NCBI GenBank assembly: GCA_002704225.1
Contig: PAFU01000047.1
Coordinates: 32,480 to 96,479 of the forward strand
Direction: 5' to 3'
Source of the DNA: Gammaproteobacteria bacterium
GTDB lineage: Bacteria > Pseudomonadota > Gammaproteobacteria > Pseudomonadales > Azotimanducaceae
Length of the DNA: 64,000 nucleotides
Positions 1 to 8,906 of the stretch are shown in pieces. The position numbers were made by a program, and so were the translations under genes. How positions within the stretch are numbered: position 1 is the stretch's first letter; each line of letters opens with the position of its first letter. The notes beneath the pieces were generated by a model. That model saw nothing but the letters and a program-made list of their open reading frames with translations, was not told where the DNA came from and ran no database searches.

Positions 1-19
1 TTTGGGCATGAATACCTTT

Positions 20-47
20 CTTGCTGGTTTGGGCTTGCTGGTTTGGG
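20..47. repeat. 14-bp perfect tandem duplication at the window edge
   Basis: The unit cttgctggtttggg occurs twice back to back (20-33 and 34-47), preceded by a partial copy (tttgggc at 1-7). Two plus-strand frames are open from the window edge: frame 1 to a TGA at 91 and frame 2 to a TGA at 95. Frame 2 reads as a hydrophobic stretch ending in FKDRGFYE, which would suit the end of a membrane protein, but 30 codons are too few to name a gene. A 14-bp unit is not a multiple of three, so the duplication would shift any reading frame that crosses it. Bases 98-248 hold no recognisable gene. Confidence 0.6.
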
Positions 48-248
48 CGAGTTGCTTGAAGCTCGCAGAGTTCAAAGATCGGGGATTTTATGAGTGACCG
101 GCCGCTAGAACAAATCATCCGCTGCTCAAAGCCCTTGAGTTTTGTTCATGATGATCTGTTACATCGATAGCTGCAGATGTTCTGTCATGATGGCCACTGC
201 GATGTACAATGCGCCACGTCACACCGAAAGTTGTTCTAAGGGTTGAAG

Positions 249-830
249 ATGATCGAGATTTCCGCCAGTGCACAAACCTATCTGCATGGACTGCTGGACA
301 AGCAGGAAGACGAAGGCGTCAGCATTCGTATTTTTGTTGCACAACCGGGTACGCCTCAGGCTGAAACATGCATCGCTTACTGTCGACCTGGTGAGGAACA
401 AGAAGGGGACATAGCTGTGGAGTACGAAGGGTTTCGAGCGTGGTTCGAAGGCCGCAGCGAACCCTATCTGGAAGACGCGGAAGTGGATTATCAAGAAGAC
501 CAGATGGGTGGGCAGCTGACCATCAAGGCCCCCAACGCCAGGGTGCCGAAAGTGGGTCCGGATGCGCCAATTGAAGATCGCATCAATTATGTTTTGTACA
601 ATGAAATTAACCCCGGTCTTGCCGCCCACGGCGGCGTGGTATCGTTGGTCGAAGTAACGGCAGAGTCCGAGGCGGTTCTGCAATTCGGCGGTGGCTGCCA
701 AGGGTGCTCAGCAGTGGACTTAACCCTGAAGGGCAGTGTGGAAACCACGTTGTTGGAACGGGTGCCAGAACTCAGTGCGGTGAAAGATATGACCGATCAC
801 AGCGTAACGGAAAACGCCTACTATTCCTGA
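249..830 (+). CDS. nfuA: Fe-S biogenesis protein NfuA
   Basis: NfuA is a cytosolic carrier that takes up a [4Fe-4S] cluster and delivers it to apo-enzymes, especially under oxidative stress or iron limitation. The protein is 193 residues, close to the 191 of E. coli NfuA. It has the usual two parts: a degenerate A-type (IscA-like) N-terminal half and a C-terminal Nfu domain with the cluster-binding CxxC ([14 protein letters not shown], near residues 147-160). The end, ENAYYS, resembles the HSYY end of the E. coli protein. I chose ATG 249 ([11 protein letters not shown]) because it aligns with the E. coli start; an in-frame TTG at 243 is the alternative. It faces the minus-strand aroF-like gene convergently. 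Identification is secure. Confidence 0.95.
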   Translation: MIEISASAQTYLHGLLDKQEDEGVSIRIFVAQPGTPQAETCIAYCRPGEEQEGDIAVEYEGFRAWFEGRSEPYLEDAEVDYQEDQMGGQLTIKAPNARVPKVGPDAPIEDRINYVLYNEINPGLAAHGGVVSLVEVTAESEAVLQFGGGCQGCSAVDLTLKGSVETTLLERVPELSAVKDMTDHSVTENAYYS

Positions 831-836
831 TCTAAA

Positions 837-856
837 CCAGCCGCTGACGAGGCTGG
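837..856 (-). terminator. Dyad between convergent nfuA and aroF-like genes
   Basis: CCAGCC and GGCTGG form a 6-bp stem around an 8-nt loop. Read on the minus strand the stem is followed by TTTAGA, so it could end aroF transcripts about 60 nt past the stop. The U-tract is short and the call is tentative. Confidence 0.35.
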
Positions 857-913
857 CATCGAGGCTCTGCGCGAGCGGAGAAGCCGTCGCGCAACACCCC
901 CTGCGGCGAGCGT

Positions 914-1963
914 TCAGCTCGGCCGTGACGCCAGTTGTTCTGCCAGCTGGCGCAGCAGAGAATCCGTCTCATCCCAGTTGATGCACGCGTCGGTAATGGA
1001 TACGCCATAGCTCAGGCCATCTGGGTTGCTGATGCTTTGGTTGCCCTCATGCAGATGACTTTCAATCATCAAGCCCGTAATCGAACGGTTGCCCGCAGCG
1101 ATCTGCTGGCTGACTGAATTCACGACATTGCGTTGCTGTCGGTGATCTTTGTTGGAGTTTGCATGGGAGCAATCCACCATGATCGATTGGGTGAGGCCCA
1201 ATTTTTCCAAAGCGGCCTCACAGGCCTGAATATGCTCTGGGGAATAGTTGGGGCCGCTGCTACCGCCTCGCAGAACCACATGGCCGTGTGCATTCCCCTT
1301 TGTTTGAATAACGCTGACCTGTCCGGTCGGGCTGATACCCAAAAAGCGATGCGGGCTGGCCACAGATTCCAGGGCATTGATGGCGACTCCGAGCGATCCA
1401 TCGGTGCCGTTCTTGAAACCGACGGGGCAGCTCAAGCCGGACGCCATCTCTCGGTGAGTCTGAGATTCGGTGGTGCGCGCGCCAATCGCAGACCAGGAAA
1501 TCAGATCCTGCATGTATTGAGGGGTGATGGGATCCAGTGCTTCAGTCGCCAGTGGCAAGCCCATTTGCGACAGCTCAAGGAGTAGCTTGCGACCAATGTG
1601 CAGACCCTCAGCCACTTTGAAGCTATCGTCTAGGTGCGGGTCGTTGATCAATCCTTTCCAGCCAACGGTACTTCGAGGTTTCTCGAAATAAGCGCGCATC
1701 ACGACAAATACTTGATCTGCGATGTCGTCGGACAGACGTTTTAATCGCTGGGCGTATTCTTTGGCCGCTTCAACATCATGGATTGAGCAGGGTCCCACAA
1801 CGACGAGTAGTCGCGGATCTTTGCGGTGGACAATGTTGCGAACGGTTTCCCGATAGCCGTTAACGGCCTCGCGTACATCCTCGCTGACCGGTAGCCTAGC
1901 TTTCAGCTGTTCCGGCGTAATTAAAACTTCTTGTTGCTCGACGTTCAGGTTTTCGAGTTGCAC
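914..1963 (-). CDS. aroF: 3-deoxy-7-phosphoheptulonate synthase (DAHP synthase), class I
   Basis: Catalyses the first step of the shikimate pathway: phosphoenolpyruvate plus erythrose 4-phosphate gives DAHP. The 349-residue length fits the class I AroF/G/H family. Visible motifs are GPCSIHD (57-63, with the metal-ligand Cys59), YFEKPR (92-97), GARTTESQTHRE (from 161) and KNGTDG (184-189). The C-terminal half (PHRFLGISPTGQV, MVDCSHANSNKD, GLMIESHLHEGNQS) is closer to tyrosine-sensitive AroF than to AroG from memory, so the symbol is given as aroF, but the effector cannot be read from the sequence. The start follows a GGAGAG ribosome site. It lies 97 bp downstream of a helicase-nuclease operon, with a hairpin in the gap. 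Confidence 0.92.
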   Translation of the reverse strand: MQLENLNVEQQEVLITPEQLKARLPVSEDVREAVNGYRETVRNIVHRKDPRLLVVVGPCSIHDVEAAKEYAQRLKRLSDDIADQVFVVMRAYFEKPRSTVGWKGLINDPHLDDSFKVAEGLHIGRKLLLELSQMGLPLATEALDPITPQYMQDLISWSAIGARTTESQTHREMASGLSCPVGFKNGTDGSLGVAINALESVASPHRFLGISPTGQVSVIQTKGNAHGHVVLRGGSSGPNYSPEHIQACEAALEKLGLTQSIMVDCSHANSNKDHRQQRNVVNSVSQQIAAGNRSITGLMIESHLHEGNQSISNPDGLSYGVSITDACINWDETDSLLRQLAEQLASRPS

Positions 1964-1977
1964 AAATCTCTCCTTTA

Positions 1978-2004
1978 CCCTCGGTCACGTTTTTCCTCCG
2001 AGGG
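1978..2004 (-). promoter_or_regulatory. 7-bp inverted repeat just upstream of the aroF-like gene
   Basis: CCCTCGG (1978-1984) and CCGAGGG (1998-2004) are perfect complements around a 13-nt loop. The repeat lies between the end of the helicase gene and the aroF-like ribosome site. Neither strand has a U-tract after it, so it may be an operator, a leader hairpin or an mRNA processing or stability element rather than an intrinsic terminator. Confidence 0.4.
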
Positions 2005-2060
2005 TGTTTGATTAGGCCGCGCATGGTAAACCCCCGTCTCGGAAAAGCAATCGGTGGGGA

Positions 2061-5000
2061 CTAATTGATCAGTTCAAGTTTGGGCAGTGCAGTGAAATAT
2101 AATGCCGTTTTGATTGGCAAGTTGGGGATTGAGGCCCCGCCAAGATACTCAGGTTGCTCTCTTATGAGGGCCTCCAAAACCGTTTTGTACTGAACCAACT
2201 GGCCCCGGTAGCGCTGGGTTTCCTCCGCGACAAAGTGCTCTGTCGTGATGCCAGTGGCGGGTGCGCTGGTTTTGAAATCAACGATCCACCAAGAGTCATC
2301 GCTCACGAAAAGGCGGTCGATCACAAAGCGTTTGGGCGTTGAGTTGATCACGGTGGTCACGGGCCATTCAAAGCGTCCATGGCGGTGAGGTTCTAGCAGC
2401 CAAGAACCGTCGGGGTCATCCAGCGCTCTTGCCACATGCGCCAACGCGGTGGTCATGACCTCTGGCCACTGGTCCGGGGCCGCATCCAGTGTCGGCAGCC
2501 ACTGCTGCATCGCGCCTTCTAGCAGGTGTTGCTCAAAAGGCTTTTGCAATCGTAAGCCGTCTCCGATTTGGGCAAGGGCCAGATGCACGAGGTTTCCCAG
2601 AGATAAATTGAAACGGTTGGAGCGGTCGTCCGCCTCCGGTGTGTCCGCTACGGCCTCATTGGCGGTGTCGGCACCTTTCAACCCTGTATCTGCGCCACCC
2701 GCTGCAGCTGTCATTGCGGGGTGCTCCCAGCGGTATTCTCGGGGGAGGTGGATTAACTGGCCTTGGCGATCCACCGCAACCGTGTTTTTGTGTGGGGAGG
2801 TCGTGGCGGGCTCGATGTGTTCAGAGGGTCCTACCGCGTCCATAGGCGGCAGGTATTTGGCTAAGCCAGCCGGCCGCTCGTCTTGCGTCGCACTGCTTAG
2901 CCAAAGGCTGAGTTCCGCTCGGGTGCAGGCGACGTAAAGTAAGCGTTTAATTTCATTTTCGTTTCGGCTCTTCTCTTCAAATGCCAGCCACTGATGGACT
3001 GGGTCTTGCTTAATACCAATCAGCAAACCGTTTTCTGTTGGTCGCCAAAGCAGTAAGTCAGTCTCTTGCGTGCGCGGCCGCCTACCCATGTTGGGTAAAA
3101 TCACATGACTAAATTCCAGGCCCTTGGATTTGTGAATGGTCATGACCTGAACCCGAGAATGGCTGGCGTCTTGAGCATAGAGGTCTGCGGTTTTGCTCAA
3201 TAATGCATCAGGATCCAAGGCGTTTTCCGCCATGGATTCCAGTAGGTCAAACCAGCGTTGGGCGTGCGATAAGGAAGCTTCAGGGTAGGCGTCCGCTCCA
3301 CCCAAGCGCATCCAGCATCCTTCGATGACTTCGCAAATGGGCAGTTCGTACAAGCGTTGCTGTGCCCAGGCATAGGCCTGAGTGAGACGGGCTAGGGCCG
3401 GCTCGGACTGCGCGTGTTGCTCGGCAATCTGAAAAATATCCGGGCTTCCCGCAAAGGCTTCCAGTTGCTCAAGCGTTAGGCCCACCATCGGACTGCGCAG
3501 GACGCTGAACCATGACAGGGGTTCCGATGGGTGGAGCAGGGATCGATGCAGGCTGAGGAGGTCGCGTACGATGGGTTCTTCGGCTAAGGAGTCAATGTCG
3601 GTACTGGTAAACGCAATGCCTGCCCGTTTCAATGCCTGCAGCAGCACGGGAAGGTGACCCCGAGCGCGACATAAAATGCCAATTGATGTGTCATCGTCCT
3701 CGGCCAGGTCTGCGGTCAGTTCGACAATATGCTGAGCAATGGCCGCGGCTTCATGTTGCTCGTCAATGAAGCTTTTGAGGACTACGGCGGTAACGTGTAA
3801 TCCCCTATCGGGTGCAGTGTCGGTCGCTTCGTCACGCTGGGCGACGGCTGGTGAAAAACGGATTGCTCCCAATTCCGGTAGTGAACTCTTCGGGAACAGG
3901 TTGGAAAACAATGTGTTGTTCCAGTCAACGAGGGGTTTGACCGAGCGAAAATTAGCGCTCAGTTGAAGGGGCTCCAACGGCACATTGGGAAAGCCGTGCT
4001 CCCAACATCGACTGAAGATCGAAACATCCGCGTCGCGGAAGCGATAAATGGATTGCATCGGGTCGCCGACGGCAAAAAACGTATTGCCATCGTTTGGCGT
4101 CCAGCCTTCCGTGAGCAGTGCAAAAAAGTCGTACTGGCTGCGTGACGTATCCTGGAATTCGTCGATCAGGAGATGCTTGATCCGGTAGTCCCAGTATAGC
4201 GCCAGATCAGTTGGCCCCTGATCATCCCGCAGCCCTTGAGTGGCTCGGATCAGCATACCGGTGAAATCGAGACAGCGTCGGTTTTGCAGCAAGTTTTCCA
4301 ACTCTGCTGCCGCTAAGGCTAGGGTGACGCCGGTAGCGATCAGAGTGCTCGGGTTATCCAATTCCCTAGGTAGCAGCGAGCAGGCGTGGAGTGCGCCTGC
4401 TAGGTTTCGGTCGTCGAGGTCCTTAAGCCAGGCAACGGTATCGGTTTTGAGGGGTTTGTCGGTGAAGGCGATATGCTGCCGGCGGTCTACCGTTTTTCTG
4501 ACCGTGCCTTTCTGGGTCAGAATCATCGGTAAGAGACTTTCAATATCGGGTTCGTGTTCGGTGGCTTCTGCAAGGCGCTGGATCATAGTGTGATCCGAAT
4601 GGGACAGTTTTTGCGCTAATGGGGTCAGAAGAACGGTCCGTAGGTCCTGTATTGCGCGATCAAGGGTGTCTTCAAGTGCGCTGGAGTCCTGAAGGGCGAG
4701 TGAGGTAATCAGTCGAGCCACATCAAGCCACTGGTCTCGTTTGCCCAGCATGATGGTCAGCAAGCGTTCTGCTGAATCGGCGTTGTTGTCCAGGGCTGCC
4801 AAGAACTCGCCGACGTAAATGTGGCTGGATTCCTCGGAGAACAATTGGCCGAGTACGTCGCGTGCGGCTCGCTGGTATAGGGTCTCGGGCTTGTCCTCAA
4901 TGCGCATACCCTCGGCGCTTTGCTCGCCGGGAATTTGGGTCGCCAGTTCGGTAGCGAAACTGTCAATGGTTTGAATCTTCAATAAATGCGGGTTTCGACC

Positions 5001-5288
5001 GAGCTGCCAGTTATTGATTTGATCTTGTGTTCGAATCGTGCGGATGAGCGCATTGTCCTCCTGCAATGCGTCCAGTACGCGTTGCTTCATCTCCATGGCA
5101 GCTGCTCGGGTGAACGTAATCGCCAAAATCTCTTCCGGGCGTTTTACGTGCGCTAAGAGATGCAGGTAGCGTTGAACCAGCAGGGACGTTTTACCCGAAC
5201 CAGCGGGAGCTTGAACGATGAACGATTGATCGGGTGCCAGGGCGCGTTCGCGCTCACCTTGATCCGGTGGGGCCTGCCGAACCTTCAC
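2061..5288 (-). CDS. UvrD/RecB-like helicase with C-terminal PD-(D/E)XK nuclease (AddA-like)
   Basis: A predicted ATP-dependent DNA helicase-exonuclease for double-strand-break repair. The 1075 residues carry all superfamily 1 motifs: Walker A APAGSGKTS (27-35), motif Ia ITFTRAAAMEMK, motif II LLIDEFQDT (373-381), motif III GDPMQSIYRFR (408-418), ANFRS, TIHKSKGLEF (717-726) and YVACTRAE (785-792). The C-terminus has a RecB-type nuclease core with FVIDR (988-992) and VDFKTS (1003-1008). The start is GTG 5288, which overlaps the stop of the upstream gene by 4 bp (GTGA), so the two are translationally coupled. It resembles AddA/RecB but its partner is not RecC- or classical AddB-like. It is most likely the exonuclease V beta-like protein found in many Pseudomonas relatives. 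DNA ends as substrate is an inference. Confidence 0.85.
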   Translation of the reverse strand: MKVRQAPPDQGERERALAPDQSFIVQAPAGSGKTSLLVQRYLHLLAHVKRPEEILAITFTRAAAMEMKQRVLDALQEDNALIRTIRTQDQINNWQLGRNPHLLKIQTIDSFATELATQIPGEQSAEGMRIEDKPETLYQRAARDVLGQLFSEESSHIYVGEFLAALDNNADSAERLLTIMLGKRDQWLDVARLITSLALQDSSALEDTLDRAIQDLRTVLLTPLAQKLSHSDHTMIQRLAEATEHEPDIESLLPMILTQKGTVRKTVDRRQHIAFTDKPLKTDTVAWLKDLDDRNLAGALHACSLLPRELDNPSTLIATGVTLALAAAELENLLQNRRCLDFTGMLIRATQGLRDDQGPTDLALYWDYRIKHLLIDEFQDTSRSQYDFFALLTEGWTPNDGNTFFAVGDPMQSIYRFRDADVSIFSRCWEHGFPNVPLEPLQLSANFRSVKPLVDWNNTLFSNLFPKSSLPELGAIRFSPAVAQRDEATDTAPDRGLHVTAVVLKSFIDEQHEAAAIAQHIVELTADLAEDDDTSIGILCRARGHLPVLLQALKRAGIAFTSTDIDSLAEEPIVRDLLSLHRSLLHPSEPLSWFSVLRSPMVGLTLEQLEAFAGSPDIFQIAEQHAQSEPALARLTQAYAWAQQRLYELPICEVIEGCWMRLGGADAYPEASLSHAQRWFDLLESMAENALDPDALLSKTADLYAQDASHSRVQVMTIHKSKGLEFSHVILPNMGRRPRTQETDLLLWRPTENGLLIGIKQDPVHQWLAFEEKSRNENEIKRLLYVACTRAELSLWLSSATQDERPAGLAKYLPPMDAVGPSEHIEPATTSPHKNTVAVDRQGQLIHLPREYRWEHPAMTAAAGGADTGLKGADTANEAVADTPEADDRSNRFNLSLGNLVHLALAQIGDGLRLQKPFEQHLLEGAMQQWLPTLDAAPDQWPEVMTTALAHVARALDDPDGSWLLEPHRHGRFEWPVTTVINSTPKRFVIDRLFVSDDSWWIVDFKTSAPATGITTEHFVAEETQRYRGQLVQYKTVLEALIREQPEYLGGASIPNLPIKTALYFTALPKLELIN

Positions 5289-7909
5289 GCGGACTGCTCC
5301 GGGTCACGCCTTTTTTCATCGACCCGGCAAAGGGGTTTCAAGTCGCAGTGTCGGCAAGCGTTGGGCAGTGGATTAACCCTGGCGTCTCCGGCCGCAATCT
5401 CGGTGGCAAGACCGATCAATTGTTGCCGCCACAGCGCTTGCTGTTGTACCCAGCCGGATTCTGTTGGGGTGGTTTTTACTCGGGCGTTGGGGGTTTCCGT
5501 CAGCTGTTCCGCTTCACCGGCCAACCCAATGAGTTTCTGTTCTGTGGATCGAACCTGCGCGTAGTACACACCGGCAATGTCGTCCCGAATCAAGCTGTAA
5601 CTGGGTAGTTGCGGCGCGGTAGGGGACTCTCCCAAGGCAGGACCGGTCGAGACGCGTCCTGTTTTGTAGTCGATGAGCACCATGGCACCGTCGACGTCGT
5701 CCAATCGATCAATTCGAAGACTGAACGCTAGGTCGCCAAGTTCCAGTGCGTATCGTTGTTCGGTTTCCGCGACCCGAAAGGGGGTTCGTTCGGCTTCGAT
5801 AGCCAGCCAGTCAGTTACCAGTTGTGTTAAACGCGTTTGTTCGGCACCAACAAAGGGTTCGGGCAAATGCTTGTAGCGCGCGATCGCCTGTTGGCACAGT
5901 TCTTCGATGACCGTTGTCGGTTGGGAAAGGGCTGTTGAAGAGTCAGGGTAGCGCTGAAAATATTGCTCCATTACCCAATGCAGGGCGCTGCCTCGTTCCA
6001 TGGCGTTGAGAAAATCTCTGGCCGGGACCGGGCTTTTCAGTCCTAAGCGATGTAAGGCGAATCCCATAAAAGCACATTTGGCGTGGTTTTCCAGTCGGCC
6101 ACTGCCGCCGCTCACCGGTCCAGTTGGGATGGCGGAGCCGTGAGCATCTTGACTCAACGTCAGTACGATGTTGGTGGGCTGCATGAAAGGGTGGCGCTGA
6201 GTTAGGTTGAAGATAGTGGGCGCGATCTCGCTCAAGGCTGTCGTCTGTGCCTGTGTATATTCTTGGGCTGCCAGTGGCGTTGGGCGCACGAGAGCACCGT
6301 TCTGTGTATTCGTGAAACTTAACTGCAATGTCTGAGTCCGATTGATCCACGAGGCCAAGGTGCGTTCTGCGAATGCCAGTTCTTGGGGTTGAGTGCAGCG
6401 TGGTATCCCATGACTCAGCGCAACTTGTCTCGGAATAAAGGCTGAAAGCGTCGATTTGCCCGGGAATTGTTCCGCGCTCATCCCGCAGACCCAAAGATGG
6501 CTAAAGCTCAGTCCCGTGGTCTCCAGCATGCCCAGCACTTGGATGTTGGCGGATTGACGCTGGGGGGCAAAGGTTTGATCTAACGCCCAATCCATCAGTT
6601 CCAACGCGTCGTCATAGTTCAGCAGAGTGTCGTCGGCTTCAGCGGCAAGAGCGGCAAGGATTTCCTGAATTTTGACTGTGGCCTGAAATTGGACCGAGCC
6701 CAAATCGCTTGTGGCCGGCCATCGGACGCTGTTTAGCAAAGCCGCCACAGACGCGATCCAAATATCCAGGCGAGCCTTGGATGGCAGGTTTTGGATTAAG
6801 CCGAGCAAGGACTGCGCGTCTTCATGCCGAGCAAAGGCGCTGGGCGACACGGTTCGCCGCGCCCAGTTCGGCCACTCCTTGCGTAGGTCCTCACACCAAG
6901 GGAGTGAGAGATAAGGAGAGTTGAGCAATGGTGATAGCGTGGCCTGATCGGCGGGCTGTTTGATCCAGTTGAGCAGAATTTTTGCGTGCCGCCAAACGGG
7001 CTGTCCCACCAGACTCTTACCGCCGGATAAATCAAATATTGGATCTCGGCTGTCTCGATTGGGGCTCAATGTCGCCGCGAACTGGCGCAGTACCCGATCG
7101 TAATGGGTGCTGAGATCGGGAACGACGACGCCAATTCGTGCGCCTGGATGTGCCTGATGCACCTCCGCGCACCATCGCGCCGCAGCCATCAGTTCTTCAC
7201 CAAAGGTCCCATATCCCCGTGGCAGCAACTGGCTTTCTGCCACCGTGTCACGCATCGCGGAGGCATCAAGCCCGAGGTCGTCCTGAAAATCAGGGAGCCA
7301 CGTATTTTGCTGAAGCAAGCTCACCCGGCCGTCTCGCGTTTGATTCAACAGCGAAAAGAAATCACGTTCCGCCGGCGACAGATGCTCCACGTCGACAAGA
7401 ACAATGGGCTGGCCAAGGTTTTGCGCAATTTCATCCACATGGTTGATGAGTTGCAGCGGCAGGTCTTCTGCCACAATGAAATCGCTGTTCGGTGGCGGCG
7501 CTGCACGACGGCACCAGTCACTGAAGTAAGTGCTGCGCGAGGTTTGCATCAACGGGTGATCCAGAGCAACGCTGTAGCGCCGTGTTAACAGCCACGCCTG
7601 AATAACCGCCTGACATTGATGTCTAAACCCATGGGGGGCTGTCTGCTGAAACCGTAGATTGATATCGTGCGGGGAGAGTATTTGCGTTGCAATCGTGCCC
7701 CTTTGTCGAAGCGCTGCATGTTGTGAAAGCCAAAAGCTTGCCAGGCTCTTACACGGTAAACTCGGCCAAGCTTGGGCTCCTCGGGCAATCTGAGCCTCGT
7801 CGAATGCTGCGGTGTATTCTCGAGCGAGGCGTTCATTGGGCGTGACAACGATGGAGCGTGCAATGGTGTCCACGTGTTGGGGCGAGATGTGCGCGAAGGC
7901 CGAGTGCAT
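5285..7909 (-). CDS. PD-(D/E)XK nuclease family DNA repair protein (AddB-like partner)
   Basis: The 874-residue partner of the helicase downstream. The C-terminal third holds a RecB-family nuclease core: GSALHWVMEQYF, then VLIDYKTGR. One cysteine before the core (AKCAFMGF) and a CxxCx5C set at the very end (CRHCDLKPLC) give the four ligands of the 4Fe-4S staple known in AddB- and Cas4-type nucleases. The N-terminal half looks like a superfamily 1 helicase that has lost its P-loop (VVTPNERLAREY replaces Walker A), so it probably has a structural or recognition role, as in AddB. I recall the family as 'probable DNA repair protein'. The first gene of the operon, it starts 138 bp from the 39-codon ORF on the other strand. 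Confidence 0.8.
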   Translation of the reverse strand: MHSAFAHISPQHVDTIARSIVVTPNERLAREYTAAFDEAQIARGAQAWPSLPCKSLASFWLSQHAALRQRGTIATQILSPHDINLRFQQTAPHGFRHQCQAVIQAWLLTRRYSVALDHPLMQTSRSTYFSDWCRRAAPPPNSDFIVAEDLPLQLINHVDEIAQNLGQPIVLVDVEHLSPAERDFFSLLNQTRDGRVSLLQQNTWLPDFQDDLGLDASAMRDTVAESQLLPRGYGTFGEELMAAARWCAEVHQAHPGARIGVVVPDLSTHYDRVLRQFAATLSPNRDSRDPIFDLSGGKSLVGQPVWRHAKILLNWIKQPADQATLSPLLNSPYLSLPWCEDLRKEWPNWARRTVSPSAFARHEDAQSLLGLIQNLPSKARLDIWIASVAALLNSVRWPATSDLGSVQFQATVKIQEILAALAAEADDTLLNYDDALELMDWALDQTFAPQRQSANIQVLGMLETTGLSFSHLWVCGMSAEQFPGKSTLSAFIPRQVALSHGIPRCTQPQELAFAERTLASWINRTQTLQLSFTNTQNGALVRPTPLAAQEYTQAQTTALSEIAPTIFNLTQRHPFMQPTNIVLTLSQDAHGSAIPTGPVSGGSGRLENHAKCAFMGFALHRLGLKSPVPARDFLNAMERGSALHWVMEQYFQRYPDSSTALSQPTTVIEELCQQAIARYKHLPEPFVGAEQTRLTQLVTDWLAIEAERTPFRVAETEQRYALELGDLAFSLRIDRLDDVDGAMVLIDYKTGRVSTGPALGESPTAPQLPSYSLIRDDIAGVYYAQVRSTEQKLIGLAGEAEQLTETPNARVKTTPTESGWVQQQALWRQQLIGLATEIAAGDARVNPLPNACRHCDLKPLCRVDEKRRDPEQSA

Positions 7910-8046
7910 AAAATGAGTCTACCCAAGTACTCAATAAGGCGACAATCTTTTGTCAGTGATGGTATCCACCACCCCGAACTCCGGTTAAAATCGCGTTTCG
8001 CAAAGCCGATCGCGGCATTCACTCAGTTAAACGGACAGAGACAGTT

Positions 8047-8166
8047 ATGTGGCACCTTATCGAAGATTTTTTTGACCAGAACCTCGTGATGAAGGCCTTC
8101 CTTGGCTTGGGTTGGTTGTCGATTCTGATCATGTTCTGCAGTCTCGTTCAGCAGGTTATGGCCTAG
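8047..8166 (+). CDS. Possible 39-residue single-pass membrane peptide
   Basis: ATG 8047 to TAG 8164-8166. The peptide begins MWHLIEDFFDQNLVMK and has one hydrophobic segment at about residues 15-36, rich in Leu, Ile, Phe and Trp, ending VQQVMA. It is too short for usual gene calls. It fills the gap between the divergent nuclease operon and the TerB-like gene, 61 bp upstream of the latter and on the same strand. The ribosome site is weak (ACAGAGAC). I do not recognise a family. Charge and hydrophobic layout resemble small inner-membrane proteins, but coding status is unproven. Confidence 0.4.
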   Translation: MWHLIEDFFDQNLVMKAFLGLGWLSILIMFCSLVQQVMA

Positions 8167-8227
8167 GGGCCATGGTCAGTTGTCCCGCTGCACCCGGTAA
8201 TAGCACTCAAAAAGAGGCACTCGTGTA

Positions 8228-8626
8228 ATGTGGCTCTCAACACTAACGTACGCTCAACGAGAGGCGATGTTGCGCTTGGCGCACAATGTGATTGTGTCGG
8301 ATGGCCTGTTGGACCCCAACGAAGAGGGGATGCTCGAAGCATTCCGGCGTGAGATGGCTGTTTCTGCCGATTTCGAAGTCGAGTACCTCGATATAGACGG
8401 TATCGAGCAAGTCTTCCCTGAACGCCAAGGTCGGCTTATTGTTTTAATTAATCTGTGCAAACTGAGTTACGCGGACGGTGCCTTCGAGATCGAAGAAGAG
8501 TGTTTGATTAATGAAATCCGTAAGGCTTTCGAAGTCAGCGAAGTGCACTTCAATATGCTCCAGCACTGGACGAAGCGATTGCTGGATCTGGAAGCCGAAG
8601 GTGTGGCGCTGTTGGATTTGGCTTAA
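8228..8626 (+). CDS. TerB-like (tellurite resistance family) protein
   Basis: A 132-residue, acidic, all-helical soluble protein. The stretches RLAHNVIVSDGLLDPNEEGML and LCKLSYADGAFEIEEECL are the two acidic helix-turn repeats of the TerB fold, with aspartates and glutamates placed for metal binding (DGLLDPNE, DGAFEIEE). TerB-like proteins occur as single domains in many proteobacteria without the ter operon; their role is unclear, and tellurite resistance should not be assumed. No other ter gene is in the window. It begins a run of plus-strand genes: YdcH-like, 5'-nucleotidase, cysB. Confidence 0.7.
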   Translation: MWLSTLTYAQREAMLRLAHNVIVSDGLLDPNEEGMLEAFRREMAVSADFEVEYLDIDGIEQVFPERQGRLIVLINLCKLSYADGAFEIEEECLINEIRKAFEVSEVHFNMLQHWTKRLLDLEAEGVALLDLA

Positions 8627-8696
8627 GTCCTGGTTAATCAACTTAAACGTAAATTTTCACCAGATCATTTCAAAATGGCGACGCTGAGGAATCATT

Positions 8697-8906
8697 TTGG
8701 ATTTTGAAAACGATCAAGAACAGCAGTTGCGTTGGCTTGAAACTCTGAGGACGGAGCATCGAGATCTGGACGTTGCGATCAACCATCTGATGACCAGTCG
8801 CCATCACGATAACATGCGGATACAACGTCTTAAGCGGCGGAAACTCAAATTGAAGGACGCGATTCATAAGTTGGAGAGCGAACTGATTCCTGATCTGGAT
8901 GCGTAA
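8697..8906 (+). CDS. YdcH/DUF465 family small coiled-coil protein
   Basis: A 69-residue, highly charged helical protein. The pattern LRTEHRDLDVAINHL followed by IQRLKRRKLKLKDAIHKLE is typical of the DUF465/YdcH family, in which the helix H-x-x-L-D-x-x-I precedes a K-K-x-x-L-K-D motif. The start is a TTG at 8697 with a well-spaced GAGGA six bases upstream. It ends within the start of the 5'-nucleotidase gene (8-bp overlap), suggesting co-translation. The family has no settled function. Confidence 0.75.
   Translation: MDFENDQEQQLRWLETLRTEHRDLDVAINHLMTSRHHDNMRIQRLKRRKLKLKDAIHKLESELIPDLDA

Noticed and set aside
1133..1585. 150-codon open frame antisense to the aroF-like gene
   Set aside because: No recognisable domain; the sense gene is complete and conserved.
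8228..8626. Tellurite-resistance system
   Set aside because: Only one TerB-like gene is present; no terC, terD or terZ is nearby.
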